Assembly (NCBI RefSeq): GCF_004214935.1
Contig: NZ_SFCC01000001.1
Location: forward strand, 186,001 to 250,000
Direction of reading: 5' to 3'
Origin: Amycolatopsis suaedae
GTDB lineage: Bacteria; Actinomycetota; Actinomycetes; Mycobacteriales; Pseudonocardiaceae
DNA: 64,000 bases
Shown piece after piece: positions 1 through 9,098 of the stretch. How positions within the stretch are numbered: the first letter of the stretch is position 1; each line of letters opens with the position of its first letter. The notes beneath the pieces are model-generated. The model saw only the letters and a program-made list of their open reading frames with translations. It was not told where the DNA came from and did not search any database. Position numbers and translations under genes: made by a program.

Positions 1-1756
1 GCACCACCTCCGGGCTGCCGTTGGACGCCTCGGCCAGCACGTAGCCGCCCTTGGCGACGCCCTCGGCGTTGGTGCCCTCCAGCACCGGCACGTTCTGCCG
101 GGTCAGCGCGATGCCCGACGGGTGGTGGACGTCCTCCAGCACCGCCTTCCACGCCGCGGCCGTCTCGTTGGCGTCGGCCGGGCGCACCACGTTGAGGCCG
201 GGGATGGCCCGCAGCGCGGCGAGCTGCTCGATCGGCTGGTGCGTCGGGCCGTCCTCGCCGAGGCCGATCGAGTCGTGCGTCCAGACGTAGATGACCGGCG
301 CCTTCATCAGCGCGGCCAGCCGGACCGGCGGGCGCATGTAGTCGGAGAAGATCAGGAACGTCGCGCCGTAGGGGCGGGTGCCACCGTGCAGCGCGATGCC
401 GTTGAGGATCGACCCCATCGCGTGCTCGCGGACGCCGAAGTGCAGCGTGCGGCCGTAGGGGTTGGCCTTCCACATGCCGGTGGAGGCCTTCTCCGGGCCG
501 AACGAGTCGGCGCCCTCCATCGTGGTGTTGTTGCTCTCGGCCAGGTCGGCCGAACCGCCCCACAGCTCCGGCAGCACGTCGGCCAGCGCGTTGAGCACCG
601 CGCCGGACGCCTTGCGGGTGGCCACACCCTTGGGGTCGGGCTCCCAGGACGGCAGGTTGTCGGCCCAGCCCTCGGGCAGCGAGCGGGCGGCCAGCCGGTC
701 GGCCAGCGCCTTGCGCTCCGGGTTGGCCGCGGCCCACGCGTCGAAGCGCTCCTGCCACTGTGCCCTGGCGGTCTTGCCGCGCTCCAGCGCCTTGCGGGTG
801 TGGGCGATGACCTCGTCGTCGACCTGGAAGTTGCGCTGCGGGTCGAAGCCGAGGATCTCCTTGACCGCGGCCACCTCGTCGGCGCCCAGCGCGGCACCGT
901 GTGCCTTGCCGGTGTTCATCTTGTTCGGCGCCGGGAAGCCGATCACCGTGCGGAGCAGGATGAACGAGGGCCGGGTGGTCTCCGCCTTGGCCGCGGCGAT
1001 GGCCTCCTCGAACGCGACGACGTCCTCGCCGCCGTCGACGACCTGCACGTGCCAGCCGTAGGCCTCGTACCGCTTGGCGGTGTCCTCGGACAGCGCGATC
1101 GTGGTGTCGTCCTCGATGGAGATCTTGTTGTCGTCGTAGATCACCACCAGGTTGCCCAGTTCCTGCCTGCCTGCGATGGACGACGCCTCGGAGGTGACGC
1201 CCTCCTCGATGTCACCGTCGGAGGCGATCACGTAGACGTGGTGGTCGAACAGGCTCTCGCCGGGGGCCGGGTCCGGGTCGAGCAGGCCGCGCTCGCGGCG
1301 GGCCGCCATGGCCATGCCGACCGCGTTGGCCAGGCCCTGGCCCAGCGGGCCGGTGGTGGTCTCCACGCCCGGCGTGTGCCGGTACTCCGGGTGACCCGGC
1401 GTCCTGGAGTCCCACTTGCGCAGCTGCTCGAGGTCCTCGATCTCCAGGCCGTAGCCGGCCAGGTACAGCTGGATGTAGAGGGTCAGGCTGGAGTGCCCGG
1501 CCGACAGGATGAACCGGTCCCGCGCCGGCCACTCCGGGTCGGCGGGGTCGTGACGCATGATCCGCTGGTACAGCGAGTAGGCGACCGGCGCCAGGCTCAT
1601 GGCCGTGCCGGGGTGGCCGCTGCCACAGTTCTCCACCGCGTCCGCGGCGAGCACTCGCACGGTGTCCACCGCCCGGGTGTCCACGTCAGTCCAGTCGGCG
1701 GGGTAGTTCCGCCGGATCAGTGGGTTGTTCTCGCTGGTGGAGGCGGTTTGGGACAC
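1..1756 (-). CDS. tkt: Transketolase (C-terminus cut by the window edge)
   Basis: Thiamine-diphosphate enzyme of the non-oxidative pentose phosphate pathway, moving two-carbon ketol units between sugar phosphates in the cytoplasm. The reverse strand reads about 585 codons from a GTG at 1756-1754, with typical transketolase segments: the N-terminal [10 protein letters not shown] and the thiamine-diphosphate/metal motif ASDGDIEEG followed by NKISIEDD. Family length is about 700 residues, so roughly the last 100 lie outside the window. GTG was chosen because the reading starts [16 protein letters not shown], with a GGGGAG about 10 nt upstream. It is divergent from ctaB, an order also found in mycobacteria. 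Identification is very secure; the exact start is less so. Confidence 0.95.
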   Translation of the reverse strand, partial: MSQTASTSENNPLIRRNYPADWTDVDTRAVDTVRVLAADAVENCGSGHPGTAMSLAPVAYSLYQRIMRHDPADPEWPARDRFILSAGHSSLTLYIQLYLAGYGLEIEDLEQLRKWDSRTPGHPEYRHTPGVETTTGPLGQGLANAVGMAMAARRERGLLDPDPAPGESLFDHHVYVIASDGDIEEGVTSEASSIAGRQELGNLVVIYDDNKISIEDDTTIALSEDTAKRYEAYGWHVQVVDGGEDVVAFEEAIAAAKAETTRPSFILLRTVIGFPAPNKMNTGKAHGAALGADEVAAVKEILGFDPQRNFQVDDEVIAHTRKALERGKTARAQWQERFDAWAAANPERKALADRLAARSLPEGWADNLPSWEPDPKGVATRKASGAVLNALADVLPELWGGSADLAESNNTTMEGADSFGPEKASTGMWKANPYGRTLHFGVREHAMGSILNGIALHGGTRPYGATFLIFSDYMRPPVRLAALMKAPVIYVWTHDSIGLGEDGPTHQPIEQLAALRAIPGLNVVRPADANETAAAWKAVLEDVHHPSGIALTRQNVPVLEGTNAEGVAKGGYVLAEASNGSPEVV

Positions 1757-2064
1757 TGGACTCGAACTCCCCGTCTTTCTGGTTGCCACGTGCTCGGGTA
1801 CTGCTACGCGCTGCGTTTCGCCCGTGTTCTCCCCCCGTCGTACTCAATCGATCCGGAAGGGACGATATTCCTGCTTGGACGGGCGCGCACGCGCACGCGC
1901 GGTCAGCCTAACGTTTCGGGTACCCGGCCGTTCGGCGACGACACCCGGTGACCCCCGGAGATGGGGCGAAACGGCAACAACTACGATCTGTCGGAGAGGG
2001 CGCGCCGAGCCCACCAGAAGATCGACTTCGTGCGCGCATCCCCGAACCTGACGCAGGGAGCCAG
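1757..2064. other. tkt-ctaB divergent intergenic region
   Basis: This 308-bp gap holds the control regions of both divergent genes. I see no convincing gene in it. A 19-bp run of strictly alternating purine and pyrimidine (GCGCGCACGCGCACGCGCG, about 1880-1900) is notable. A TAGGCT hexamer on the minus strand at 1904-1909 and a TACGAT on the plus strand at 1982-1987 are possible -10 boxes for tkt and ctaB, but neither has a clear -35 and both are tentative. Confidence 0.4.
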
Positions 2065-3033
2065 ATGTCGTTGGTGCACGCTGCGCACGGCCGCAGCGCC
2101 GTGCCCCCGGCCGGTGCGGGACCGAGCGACGGCAAACGGTCGCCGCGTCAGGTCATCGCCGCCTACGCGGCGCTGGCCAAGCCGCGGGTCATCGAGCTGC
2201 TGCTGGTGACCACCATCCCGGCCATGTTCCTCGCGGGCCGGGAGATCCCGTCCCCGCTGCTGGTGCTGGCCACGCTGGTCGGCGGCACGATGGCCGCGGG
2301 CAGCGCCAACGCGCTGAACTGCGTCATCGACGCCGACATCGACAAGGTGATGAACCGCACGAAGCGCCGCCCGCTGGTGCGCGATTCGGTGCCCCGGCTG
2401 GGTGCGCTGATCTTCGGCGTCGCGCTGGGTGTGGCGTCGGTCGCGGTGCTGTGGACGACGGTCAACCTGCTGGCCGCGATCCTCGCCGTGGCGACCATCC
2501 TGTTCTACATCTTCGTCTACACGCTGGTGCTCAAGCGCCGGACGCCGCAGAACGTCGTGTGGGGCGGGGCCGCGGGCTGCATGCCGGTGGTGATCGGCTG
2601 GGCCGCGGTGACCGGCACCGTCGAGTGGCCCGCGTTCGTCATGTTCGGTGTGATCTTCTTCTGGACCCCGCCGCACACCTGGGCGCTGGCCATGAAGTAC
2701 CGCGAGGACTACGAGCGCGCCGGGGTTCCGATGCTGCCCGTGGTCGCCACGCCGCAGCACGTGGCCAAGCAGATCGTCATCTACTCGTGGGTGATGGTCG
2801 TCTGGACGCTGCTGCTGGTCCCGGCGACGAGCTGGCTGTACGCGAGCTTCGCGGCGCTGGCGGGCGGCTGGTTCCTGTTCTACGCGCACCGGCTGTACTC
2901 CGCCGTGCGGGCGGGGGAGAAGACCAAGCCGATGTCGCTGTTCCACCGCTCGAACACGTACCTGATGATCGTGTTCTGCGCCCTGGCCGTCGACGCCGCA
3001 ATCGGCCTGCCGGTACTGGGCCTGCCCTTCTGA
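2065..3033 (+). CDS. ctaB: Protoheme IX farnesyltransferase (heme O synthase)
   Basis: Membrane prenyltransferase that attaches a farnesyl chain to heme b to give heme O, the precursor of heme A for cytochrome c oxidase. The 322-residue product has the UbiA-superfamily aspartate motif in [15 protein letters not shown] and the second conserved loop [12 protein letters not shown], with about eight to nine hydrophobic segments. The ATG at 2065 is preceded by AGGGAG at 2055-2060; a longer reading from a GTG at 1948 would add 39 non-conserved polar residues and is disfavoured. Its product feeds CtaA at 9099-10073, the next step of the pathway. Confidence 0.95.
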   Translation: MSLVHAAHGRSAVPPAGAGPSDGKRSPRQVIAAYAALAKPRVIELLLVTTIPAMFLAGREIPSPLLVLATLVGGTMAAGSANALNCVIDADIDKVMNRTKRRPLVRDSVPRLGALIFGVALGVASVAVLWTTVNLLAAILAVATILFYIFVYTLVLKRRTPQNVVWGGAAGCMPVVIGWAAVTGTVEWPAFVMFGVIFFWTPPHTWALAMKYREDYERAGVPMLPVVATPQHVAKQIVIYSWVMVVWTLLLVPATSWLYASFAALAGGWFLFYAHRLYSAVRAGEKTKPMSLFHRSNTYLMIVFCALAVDAAIGLPVLGLPF

Positions 3034-3055
3034 CCGGTCCCCGGCCCACGGCCAA

Positions 3056-3662
3056 AGCACGTGAAGGCCATCTTCATCAGGTGGGGCGGCAGGGTCCCGG
3101 CGAAGCCGGGTGGTCCGGAGCGCGTCATTCGCGTTCCTGAAGACGAGACTCGCGTTCCTGGGCACGAGACTCGCGGCGGGTGGTCCGGTGGCGCTCGCGG
3201 GCTGGGATGCGGGGTCCGGATGATGAGTGTCGTGTTCGGGAACGCGAATGACGTGTTCAGGAACGCGAAACTCGTGCTCCGGCCCGGCGCGGTCGCGCGA
3301 GCGGTCCGTTCGGCCAGCCGGTGACGGGCTGGTCTCGCGATCTGGAACTGGCGTGTCGGACAGTGGGACCAGGCGAGCGGGAACGGGAACGTGCAACTCG
3401 CGGGTCCGCAACGGTCGACTCGCGGGTCGGGAACGGAGGACTCGCGCGAGCGGCCCGTTCACGCGCGGCGATCGGCACGAGGTGAGAACCGGAGTCCACA
3501 TCGTGAGTTCTGCGCTCACGCACGCGAGTTCTGCGTTCCGGCACGCGAGTTCTACGTTCCGGTACACGAGTTCCACGCTCGAGACCAGCCACCTCGCCTG
3601 ACCGCCACCTGACTTTGCCGCGGCCCTGACGTGTGACGTGGTGAAGGTGGCCTTCACGTGCC
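3056..3662. repeat. Composite repeat element A (palindrome arms enclosing GCGAGT-type repeats)
   Basis: Non-coding stretch of about 600 bp between ctaB and helR. Its two ends are inverted: GTGAAGGCCATCTTCATCA at 3061-3079 and GTGAAGGTGGCCTTCACG at 3641-3658. They are the two halves of the palindrome that elsewhere in this window is uninterrupted. The interior is rich in GCGAGT and GCGTTC words. It includes about three tandem degenerate 21-bp units at roughly 3503-3566 (each starting GAGTTCTGCG or GAGTTCTACG) and inverted copies of TTCAGGAACGCGAATGACG-like sequence near 3121-3145 and 3228-3270. A shorter relative lies at 10125-10540. No plausible ORF was found. Confidence 0.85.
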
Positions 3663-3790
3663 TTGAGCGACAGCCGCTCGCGCATACCGCACTCACCCTC
3701 GTGAAGAAAAGTCGCCGAACGGGGAATCTTCCCGGCGGGCGGCGCGTTGGTAACTCGCCGAACCGCTAGCCGAGGGAAAGAGGGTGGCTC
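3663..3790 (+). promoter_or_regulatory. helR upstream region with small repeats
   Basis: Two direct copies of TCGCCGAAC (3712-3720 and 3755-3763) flank an inverted repeat GGGAA-TC-TTCCC at 3722-3733. They sit where a regulator of the downstream ATPase gene could bind. I looked for the long inverted repeat known as the rifamycin-associated element, expected if the gene were rifampicin-induced, and did not see it. Function is inferred only from position. Confidence 0.35.
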
Positions 3791-6094
3791 TTGTCCGTGT
3801 CCCCGAACAGGGCAAACACCGAGACAGAGACCGAGATCGCCATCGAGCAGGAGTACGTCTGCGCACTGTACGACAAACTCGACACCGAACGTGAGGTCGC
3901 GCAGCGGCGCCTCACCGACACACTGCGGCAGAGCGGCGGTCTGCCGCAGGCCCGGACCGAGCGGGACGCCTCGGCCCGGCTGCACTCCGAGCGGCTGGCC
4001 CAGCTGGGGGCCGTCGAGCAGGGCCTGTGCTTCGGCAGGCTCGACTTCCTCGACCCGGACCGGGACGGGCCCGCCTACATCGGCAGGCTGGGCCTGTTCG
4101 ACGAGGGCGACGACTACCGCCCGCTGCTGCTGGACTGGCGCGCACCCGCGTCCCGGCCGTTCTACCTCGCCACCGCCGCCTCGCCGGACGGCGTGCGCAG
4201 GCGGCGGCACATCCGGACGCTGACCCGCAAGGTCGTCGGCATCGACGACGAGGTGCTCGACCTCACCGAGGCCGAGGACCGCGGCCGCAGCGAACTGGGC
4301 CTGGCCGGCGAGGCCGCGCTGATGGCCGCCCTCACCAAGCGCCGCACCGGTGAGATGGGCGACATCGTCTCCACCATCCAGGCCGAGCAGGACCGCATCA
4401 TCCGCGACGGCCTCAACGGCGTCCTGGTCGTCCAGGGCGGGCCGGGCACCGGCAAGACCGCCGTCGCGCTGCACCGTGCCGCGTTCCTGCTCTACACCTA
4501 CCGCGAGCAGCTGGACCGCCGGGGCGTGCTGGTGATCGGGCCGAACGACACGTTCCTGCGCTACATCGGCCAGGTGCTGCCGTCGCTGGGCGAGACCGGT
4601 GTGGTGCTCACCACGGTCGGCGGGCTGTTCCCCGGCGTGGAGCCCACATCGGCCGACAGCAGGCTCGCCGCCGAGGTCAAGGGCCGGATCACCATGGTCG
4701 ACGTGCTCACCCAGGCCGTGGCCGACCGCCAGGTGCTGCCCGAGCCCGGCACCCAGGTCGAGGTGGAACGCGACACGCTCGACCTCGACCCGGAGGTGTG
4801 CGCGCGGATCCGGGACAGGGCCAGGGCCACCCGCAGGCCGCACAACCTGGCCCGGCCGGTGTTCGTCGACGGGCTGCTGGACGCCCTCGCCGAGCAGGCC
4901 GCGCTGAAGCTGGAGTCGTCCGTGCTGGACGGCCTGCCGGACATCCCCGTCTCCGGGGACGAAGACCCGGACGCACCGGTGCTGGACCCCGGCGACGTCG
5001 CGGAGATCCGCGCCGAGCTGGCCGCCGACCCGAACGTCCGGGCGGCGATCGACGCGCTGTGGCCCGCGCTGACCCCGCAGCGGGCCCTGGCCGACCTGCT
5101 GTCCTCGCCCGAACGGCTGCACAGTGCCGCCGCGCGGTGGCTGACCGCCGAGGAACGCGCCGCGCTGGTGCGGGAGCGCGGCCGGGCGTGGACGCCGGCG
5201 GACGTGCCGCTGCTCGACGAACTGGCCGAGCTGCTGGGGGAGGACGACCGGCAGAAGCAGGCCACGCGGGCCCGCCGGGAACGCGAGCAGCGGGCCTACG
5301 CCGAGGGTGTGCTGCACATCATGGACCAGGACGACGAGCTGGCCGACGAGGAGATCCTGCGGGTCGGCGACATCCTGGACGCCGAGCTGTTCGCCGAGCG
5401 CCAGCAGCGGCGCAGCGAGCTGACCGTCGCCCAGCGCGCGGTGCGGGACCGCAAGTGGACCTTCGGGCACGTCATCGTCGACGAGGCGCAGGAGCTGTCG
5501 GCGATGGACTGGCGGACGCTGATGCGCCGCTGCCCGAGCAGGTCGATGACGCTGGTCGGTGACGTCGCGCAGACCGGTTCCGCGGCCGGGTCGACGTCGT
5601 GGTCGCAGGCGCTCTCGCCCTACGTCGAGGACCGCTTCCGGGTGGCCGAGCTGACCGTCAACTACCGCACGCCCGCCGAGATCATGGACTTCGCCGCCGG
5701 CGTGCTGCACAAGGTCGACTCGGATGCCGAGGTGCCGGTGTCGGTACGCAGCACCGGTGTCGAACCGTGGCACCGCACCGAAGCCGACCCGGCGGCCGGT
5801 CTTCGGTCCATTGTGGACCGGGAGCTGGCCGAGGTGGACGGCGGGACGGTGGCCGTGCTGAGCCCGGCGGGGCGGCTGGGCGAGCTGCCGCTGACGCCGG
5901 ACGAGCGGCTGACCGTGTCGACCGTGGAGCGGGTCAAGGGCCTGGAGTTCGACGCCGTGGTGGTCGTGGCGCCGGACGAGATCGTCGCCGAGTCGCCGCA
6001 GGGGCTCAACGACCTGTACGTGGCGCTCACCAGGGCGACCCAGCGGCTGGGCGTGGTGCATACCGGGGCCGACGAGTTCGGTGGTGCCGGTTAG
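3791..6094 (+). CDS. helR: HelD/HelR-like RNA polymerase-associated ATPase
   Basis: UvrD/Rep-like superfamily 1 motor of the HelD group, which binds RNA polymerase and displaces nucleic acids; actinobacterial HelR also dislodges rifamycins. The 767-residue protein starts with a charged helical region (about 1-90) like the HelD secondary-channel arm. Walker A is GGPGTGKTAVALHR (about residue 216) and Walker B IVDEAQ (about 562), followed by helicase motifs GDVAQTGS, NYRTPAEIMDFA, VERVKGLEFDAVVVVAP and YVALTRATQRLGV. The TTG at 3791 fits a GAGGG six nt upstream; a GTG at 3797 is the alternative. HelR and the general HelD form cannot be separated without alignment. Confidence 0.85.
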   Translation: MSVSPNRANTETETEIAIEQEYVCALYDKLDTEREVAQRRLTDTLRQSGGLPQARTERDASARLHSERLAQLGAVEQGLCFGRLDFLDPDRDGPAYIGRLGLFDEGDDYRPLLLDWRAPASRPFYLATAASPDGVRRRRHIRTLTRKVVGIDDEVLDLTEAEDRGRSELGLAGEAALMAALTKRRTGEMGDIVSTIQAEQDRIIRDGLNGVLVVQGGPGTGKTAVALHRAAFLLYTYREQLDRRGVLVIGPNDTFLRYIGQVLPSLGETGVVLTTVGGLFPGVEPTSADSRLAAEVKGRITMVDVLTQAVADRQVLPEPGTQVEVERDTLDLDPEVCARIRDRARATRRPHNLARPVFVDGLLDALAEQAALKLESSVLDGLPDIPVSGDEDPDAPVLDPGDVAEIRAELAADPNVRAAIDALWPALTPQRALADLLSSPERLHSAAARWLTAEERAALVRERGRAWTPADVPLLDELAELLGEDDRQKQATRARREREQRAYAEGVLHIMDQDDELADEEILRVGDILDAELFAERQQRRSELTVAQRAVRDRKWTFGHVIVDEAQELSAMDWRTLMRRCPSRSMTLVGDVAQTGSAAGSTSWSQALSPYVEDRFRVAELTVNYRTPAEIMDFAAGVLHKVDSDAEVPVSVRSTGVEPWHRTEADPAAGLRSIVDRELAEVDGGTVAVLSPAGRLGELPLTPDERLTVSTVERVKGLEFDAVVVVAPDEIVAESPQGLNDLYVALTRATQRLGVVHTGADEFGGAG

Positions 6095-6097
6095 GCT
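6092..6097 (+). promoter_or_regulatory. -10 box of the FKBP lipoprotein gene
   Basis: TAGGCT lies seven nt before the ATG at 6105 and overlaps the helR stop codon. No Shine-Dalgarno is present, which suggests a leaderless transcript. Confidence 0.45.
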
Positions 6098-6104
6098 CCA
6101 CGGC

Positions 6105-6701
6105 ATGCGCAAACCAGGCATGATCATGGTCGCGGTGGCGGCCGCCGCGTTGACGCTGGCGGCCTGCACACCGTCGGAAGAGGATTCCCCGCTGCCACCC
6201 GGTGCGCAGCCGTCGACGGCACACACCCCGCCGCCCCCGGCGGGTGCCGCGCCGCCGCCGGTGCCGCCGCCCGCCCCGCGGCCGGAGGGACCGGAGTGCA
6301 CCGTCGACCAGATCGAGGTCAAGGGTGACAAGGGCGAGAAGCCCGAGATCACCCTGCCCCAGGGCTGCGCGCCGCCCACCAAGGTGCTGACCAAGGACCT
6401 GGAGCCGGGCACCGGCCGTCCGGCGGCCAACGGCATGCCGCTGCAGATGAACTACCTGCTGATGACCTGGTCGGACAAGAACATCGTGGACAACTCCTAC
6501 GACCGGGGTCAGCCGTTCGAGCTGACGCTGGGCGAGGGCAGGGTCATCCCGGGCTGGGAGGAGGGCCTGCAGGGCATCTACCAGGGTGGCCGGCGTGTCC
6601 TGGTGATCCCGCCGGACAAGGGCTACGGCCCGCAGGGCAAGGCCCCGGTGAAGCCGAACGAGACCCTGGTGTTCGTCGTGGACGCCGTCAAGGTCGGCTG
6701 A
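6105..6701 (+). CDS. FKBP-type peptidyl-prolyl isomerase lipoprotein
   Basis: Predicted extracytoplasmic, lipid-anchored proline isomerase. The 198-residue product begins MRKPGMIMVAVAAAALTLAAC, a lipoprotein signal peptide whose lipobox LAAC puts the lipidated cysteine at residue 21. A proline- and alanine-rich spacer (about 25-75) follows, then one FKBP domain (about 100-198) with FELTLGEGRVIPGWEEGL and GYGPQG signatures. The ATG at 6105 is chosen because it gives a proper signal peptide; the frame is open further upstream but would add a non-signal extension. It starts 10 bp after helR but probably has its own promoter. It converges on qor across a perfect palindrome. Confidence 0.92.
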   Translation: MRKPGMIMVAVAAAALTLAACTPSEEDSPLPPGAQPSTAHTPPPPAGAAPPPVPPPAPRPEGPECTVDQIEVKGDKGEKPEITLPQGCAPPTKVLTKDLEPGTGRPAANGMPLQMNYLLMTWSDKNIVDNSYDRGQPFELTLGEGRVIPGWEEGLQGIYQGGRRVLVIPPDKGYGPQGKAPVKPNETLVFVVDAVKVG

Positions 6702-6715
6702 CACTCCCGGGCACA

Positions 6716-6772
6716 AGCACGTGAAGGCCACCTTCACTACGTCTCACGTAGTGAAGGTGGCCTTCACGTGCT
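6716..6772. terminator. Perfect 27-bp palindrome between FKBP gene and qor
   Basis: Arms 6716-6742 and 6746-6772 are perfectly complementary over 27 bp with a 3-nt spacer (CTC); the core is GTGAAGGCCACCTTCA. It fills the gap between two convergent genes, as a bidirectional terminator would. It is one of six family members in the window. There is no T-tract, so termination would have to be of the U-less actinobacterial kind. Confidence 0.8.
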
Positions 6773-6773
6773 G

Positions 6774-7745
6774 TCAGGGCAGCAGGAGCAGCTTCCCGCT
6801 GGTGCGGCGGCCCTCCAGGTCCTCGTGGGCGCGGCGCGCCTCGGCCAGCGGGTAGCGGCCGCCGATGGTGATCGTCAGGTCCCCGGCGATCACCGCGTCG
6901 AACAGCTCACCGGCCCGCCAGTCCAGCTCGTCGCGGGTACGGGTGTAGTCCTTCGCGGTCGGCCGGGTCAGGAACAGTGAGCCGCCCGAGTTGAGCCGCT
7001 GCGGGTCCAGCGGCGGCACCGGGCCGCTCGCGGCACCGAACAGCACCAGGATGCCCCGGGTCCGCAGGCTGGCCAGGCTTCCGTCCACAGTGGACTTGCC
7101 GACGCCGTCGTACACCGCGGCGACGCCCTCACCACCGGTCAGCTCCCTGGTCTTCTCGGCGAAGTCCACCTGGTCGTAGCGGATCACCTCGTCCGCCCCG
7201 GCCTCGCGGGCCGCCCGGGCCTTCTCCTCGGTCGACACCGTGCCGATCACCCGCGCGCCGCGGGCCTTGGCCAGCTGGGTCAGCAGCAGCCCGACGCCGC
7301 CGGCGGCCGCGTGAACGAGGATCGTGTCGCCGCTGACCACCGGGTAGGTGGAGGCGACCAGGTAGTGCGCGGTGATGCCCTGCAGCAGCGTGGCCGCCGC
7401 GACGTCGTCGGAGATCGAGTCGGGCACCCGCACGGCGGACGACGCCGGGACGAGCGCCTGCCGGCTGTAGCCGCCGAGCACGCCCTGCCAGGCCACCCGG
7501 TCGCCCTCGGCGAAGCCGGTGACGCCCTCGCCGACCGCGGCGACGCGGCCCGCGCCCTCCTGGCCGAGGGTGAACGGCAGCTCCAGCGGGTAGATGCCGG
7601 CGCGGTGGTAGGTGTCGATGTAGTTGACCCCCGCGGCGGCGACGTCCACCAGCAGCTCACCGGGCCCGGGCGAGCGCTCCGGCACGTCGGCGACCTCCAG
7701 GACCTCCGGCCCTCCCGTGCGCGCGACCCGAATCGCAGTGGGCAT
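6774..7745 (-). CDS. qor: Zinc-independent quinone oxidoreductase (NADPH:quinone reductase, MDR superfamily)
   Basis: Medium-chain dehydrogenase/reductase of the QOR type, using NADPH to reduce quinones or enones in the cytoplasm. The 323 residues contain the N-terminal GroES-like fold with AGVNYIDTYHRAGIYPLELP, typical of QOR, and a Rossmann segment with ILVHAAAGGVGLLLTQLAKARG and TGGEGVAAVYDGVGK. Zinc-binding cysteines are absent, as expected. The ATG at 7745 is preceded on the minus strand by GGAGGAG, a good ribosome site. A qor gene in this position next to ctaB and ctaA is also seen in mycobacteria. The physiological substrate is unknown. Confidence 0.93.
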   Translation of the reverse strand: MPTAIRVARTGGPEVLEVADVPERSPGPGELLVDVAAAGVNYIDTYHRAGIYPLELPFTLGQEGAGRVAAVGEGVTGFAEGDRVAWQGVLGGYSRQALVPASSAVRVPDSISDDVAAATLLQGITAHYLVASTYPVVSGDTILVHAAAGGVGLLLTQLAKARGARVIGTVSTEEKARAAREAGADEVIRYDQVDFAEKTRELTGGEGVAAVYDGVGKSTVDGSLASLRTRGILVLFGAASGPVPPLDPQRLNSGGSLFLTRPTAKDYTRTRDELDWRAGELFDAVIAGDLTITIGGRYPLAEARRAHEDLEGRRTSGKLLLLP

Positions 7746-7828
7746 CCGCTCCTCCTTCGTCTTGGCCAGTTGCCGGGTACAACTATGGCCGTCACCACGG
7801 TGTTCCGCGTTCCGGGGAGTGGACCTCT

Positions 7829-7834
7829 ATGCTC
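7829..7834 (+). promoter_or_regulatory. -10 box of the 99-residue hypothetical gene
   Basis: TATGCT sits five nt upstream of the GTG at 7840 and no Shine-Dalgarno is evident, so the mRNA may begin at or next to the start codon. Confidence 0.45.
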
Positions 7835-7839
7835 GGGGC

Positions 7840-8139
7840 GTGGCTGAGAAAGAGGACACCCCGGCGCCGACCGCCCGCCAGCTGGCCGCCGCTCGCCGGT
7901 TCGTCGAACAGCACGGCACGCCGGCCAAGGCCGTCGTGGAGCGGATCGGCCGCGGTGGCGCGCGGGTGGTGCTCGTCGGTCACGACGGCGCGCTCGGCGA
8001 CGTCGTCGTCCCCGCCCCGGAGACCGGCGACGCGCTGGTGGCCGCCGTCGCGGACCTGGAACCGTCCGAGTGGGACTCCGAGCTGGTGAACGCGACCGCG
8101 ATCGGTGCCGCGCACCGGCGCCGGATGGCCGGCCGCTAG
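7840..8139 (+). CDS. Small conserved hypothetical protein
   Basis: A 99-residue acidic cytoplasmic protein without signal peptide or membrane segment. I do not recognise a family. It has a helical N-terminus (TARQLAAARRFVEQHGTPAKAVVERIG), a central beta-rich stretch (GGARVVLVGHDGALGDVVVP) and a basic C-terminal helix ending HRRRMAGR. The GTG at 7840 fits the -10 box five nt upstream; the frame extends further up but only into the qor promoter. Its stop codon overlaps the convergent desaturase stop by 4 bp (8136-8139). The codon pattern matches the neighbours, which supports a real gene. Confidence 0.7.
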   Translation: MAEKEDTPAPTARQLAAARRFVEQHGTPAKAVVERIGRGGARVVLVGHDGALGDVVVPAPETGDALVAAVADLEPSEWDSELVNATAIGAAHRRRMAGR

Positions 8140-9047
8140 ACCTTCAGGCGGGCGGCCAGCCGTTCGGGCCTCGGCCAGCGGACGTCGCGGGCCCAGCCGA
8201 GCTTCTCGAAGATCCAGATGAGCCGGGCCGACACGTCGACCTGGCCCCGGAGCACGCCGTGCCGCGCGCAGGTCGGGTCGGAGTGGTGCGAGTTGTGCCA
8301 GGACTCGCCCATGGACAGCAGCGCGAGCGGCCAGAAGTTGGCTGCGCGGTCGCGGCTGGTGAACGGCCGGTCGCCGATGAGGTGACAGATCGAGTTGACC
8401 GACCAGGTCACGTGGTGCAGGAACGCGATCCGCACCAGCCCGGCCCAGAAGAACGCGGTCACCGCGCCCCAGACCGACCAGCTGAGCAGGCCGCCGAGCA
8501 GGGCGGGAACGGCCAGGCTGAGCGTCGTCCACAGCCAGAACAGCCGGTTGACCACCCGCAGGTCGGCGTCGGCGAGCAGGTCGGGGGCGAAGCGCTCGTA
8601 GCTGGTGACCTCCCTGCCGAACATCCAGCCCATGTGGGAGTGCCAGAACCCGCGGGCCAGCGCTCCCGGGCCGGTGCCGAACAGCCACGGCGAGTGCGGA
8701 TCGCCCTCGCGGTCGGCGAAGGCGTGGTGCCTGCGGTGGCTGGCCACCCAGAAGAACACCGAGCCCTGCACGGCGGTGCCACCGGCGACGGCCAGTGCGA
8801 TCCGCAGTGGACGGTTGGCCTTGAAGGCGCCGTGGGTGAGGTAGCGGTGGTAGCCGACGGTCACGCCGAGCGTGCCGACGACGTAGAACACGCCGGCCAG
8901 CGTCAGGTCGAGCCAGGTCAGCCCCCAGCCCCAGGCCAGCGGCACGGCCGCGACCAGCGCGGCGAACGGGATCAGCAGGAACGCTTTGAGGACCACCATC
9001 TCGACGGCCGACCGGCGGTGCGAGACAAGCGGCTTCACATGTGCCAC
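8136..9047 (-). CDS. Membrane acyl-CoA (delta-9 type) fatty acid desaturase
   Basis: Di-iron membrane desaturase that introduces a cis double bond into acyl-CoA chains. The 303-residue protein has the three histidine boxes of the family: HRYLTH (67-72), HRRHH (104-108) and HNSHH (251-255), with four hydrophobic stretches between them. It starts at GTG 9047, supported by a TACGGT hexamer exactly six nt upstream. The soluble ferredoxin/reductase partner is not encoded nearby. It is followed on the same strand by nothing in its operon; the gene is convergent with the 99-residue ORF. Confidence 0.92.
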   Translation of the reverse strand: MAHVKPLVSHRRSAVEMVVLKAFLLIPFAALVAAVPLAWGWGLTWLDLTLAGVFYVVGTLGVTVGYHRYLTHGAFKANRPLRIALAVAGGTAVQGSVFFWVASHRRHHAFADREGDPHSPWLFGTGPGALARGFWHSHMGWMFGREVTSYERFAPDLLADADLRVVNRLFWLWTTLSLAVPALLGGLLSWSVWGAVTAFFWAGLVRIAFLHHVTWSVNSICHLIGDRPFTSRDRAANFWPLALLSMGESWHNSHHSDPTCARHGVLRGQVDVSARLIWIFEKLGWARDVRWPRPERLAARLKV

Positions 9048-9053
9048 GCGGGG

Positions 9054-9059
9054 ACCGTA
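9054..9059 (-). promoter_or_regulatory. -10 box of the desaturase gene
   Basis: TACGGT on the minus strand, six nt before the GTG start at 9047. There is no Shine-Dalgarno, consistent with a leaderless mRNA. Confidence 0.5.
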
Positions 9060-9098
9060 GCGGTACCGAATGTCCGGTTCGTTACGGGGGCGTGGCTG

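Noticed and set aside
1948..2064. Longer form of CtaB starting at 1948
   Set aside because: The extra 39 residues are polar and not family-like, while ATG 2065 has an AGGGAG at the right distance.
3503..3566. CRISPR-like array in element A
   Set aside because: The 21-bp units are contiguous and degenerate, with no unique spacers and no cas genes.
3257..6436. A 1059-codon open frame on the minus strand
   Set aside because: It is antisense to the HelR-like gene and runs through the repeat element. Composition is that of a reverse-frame shadow.
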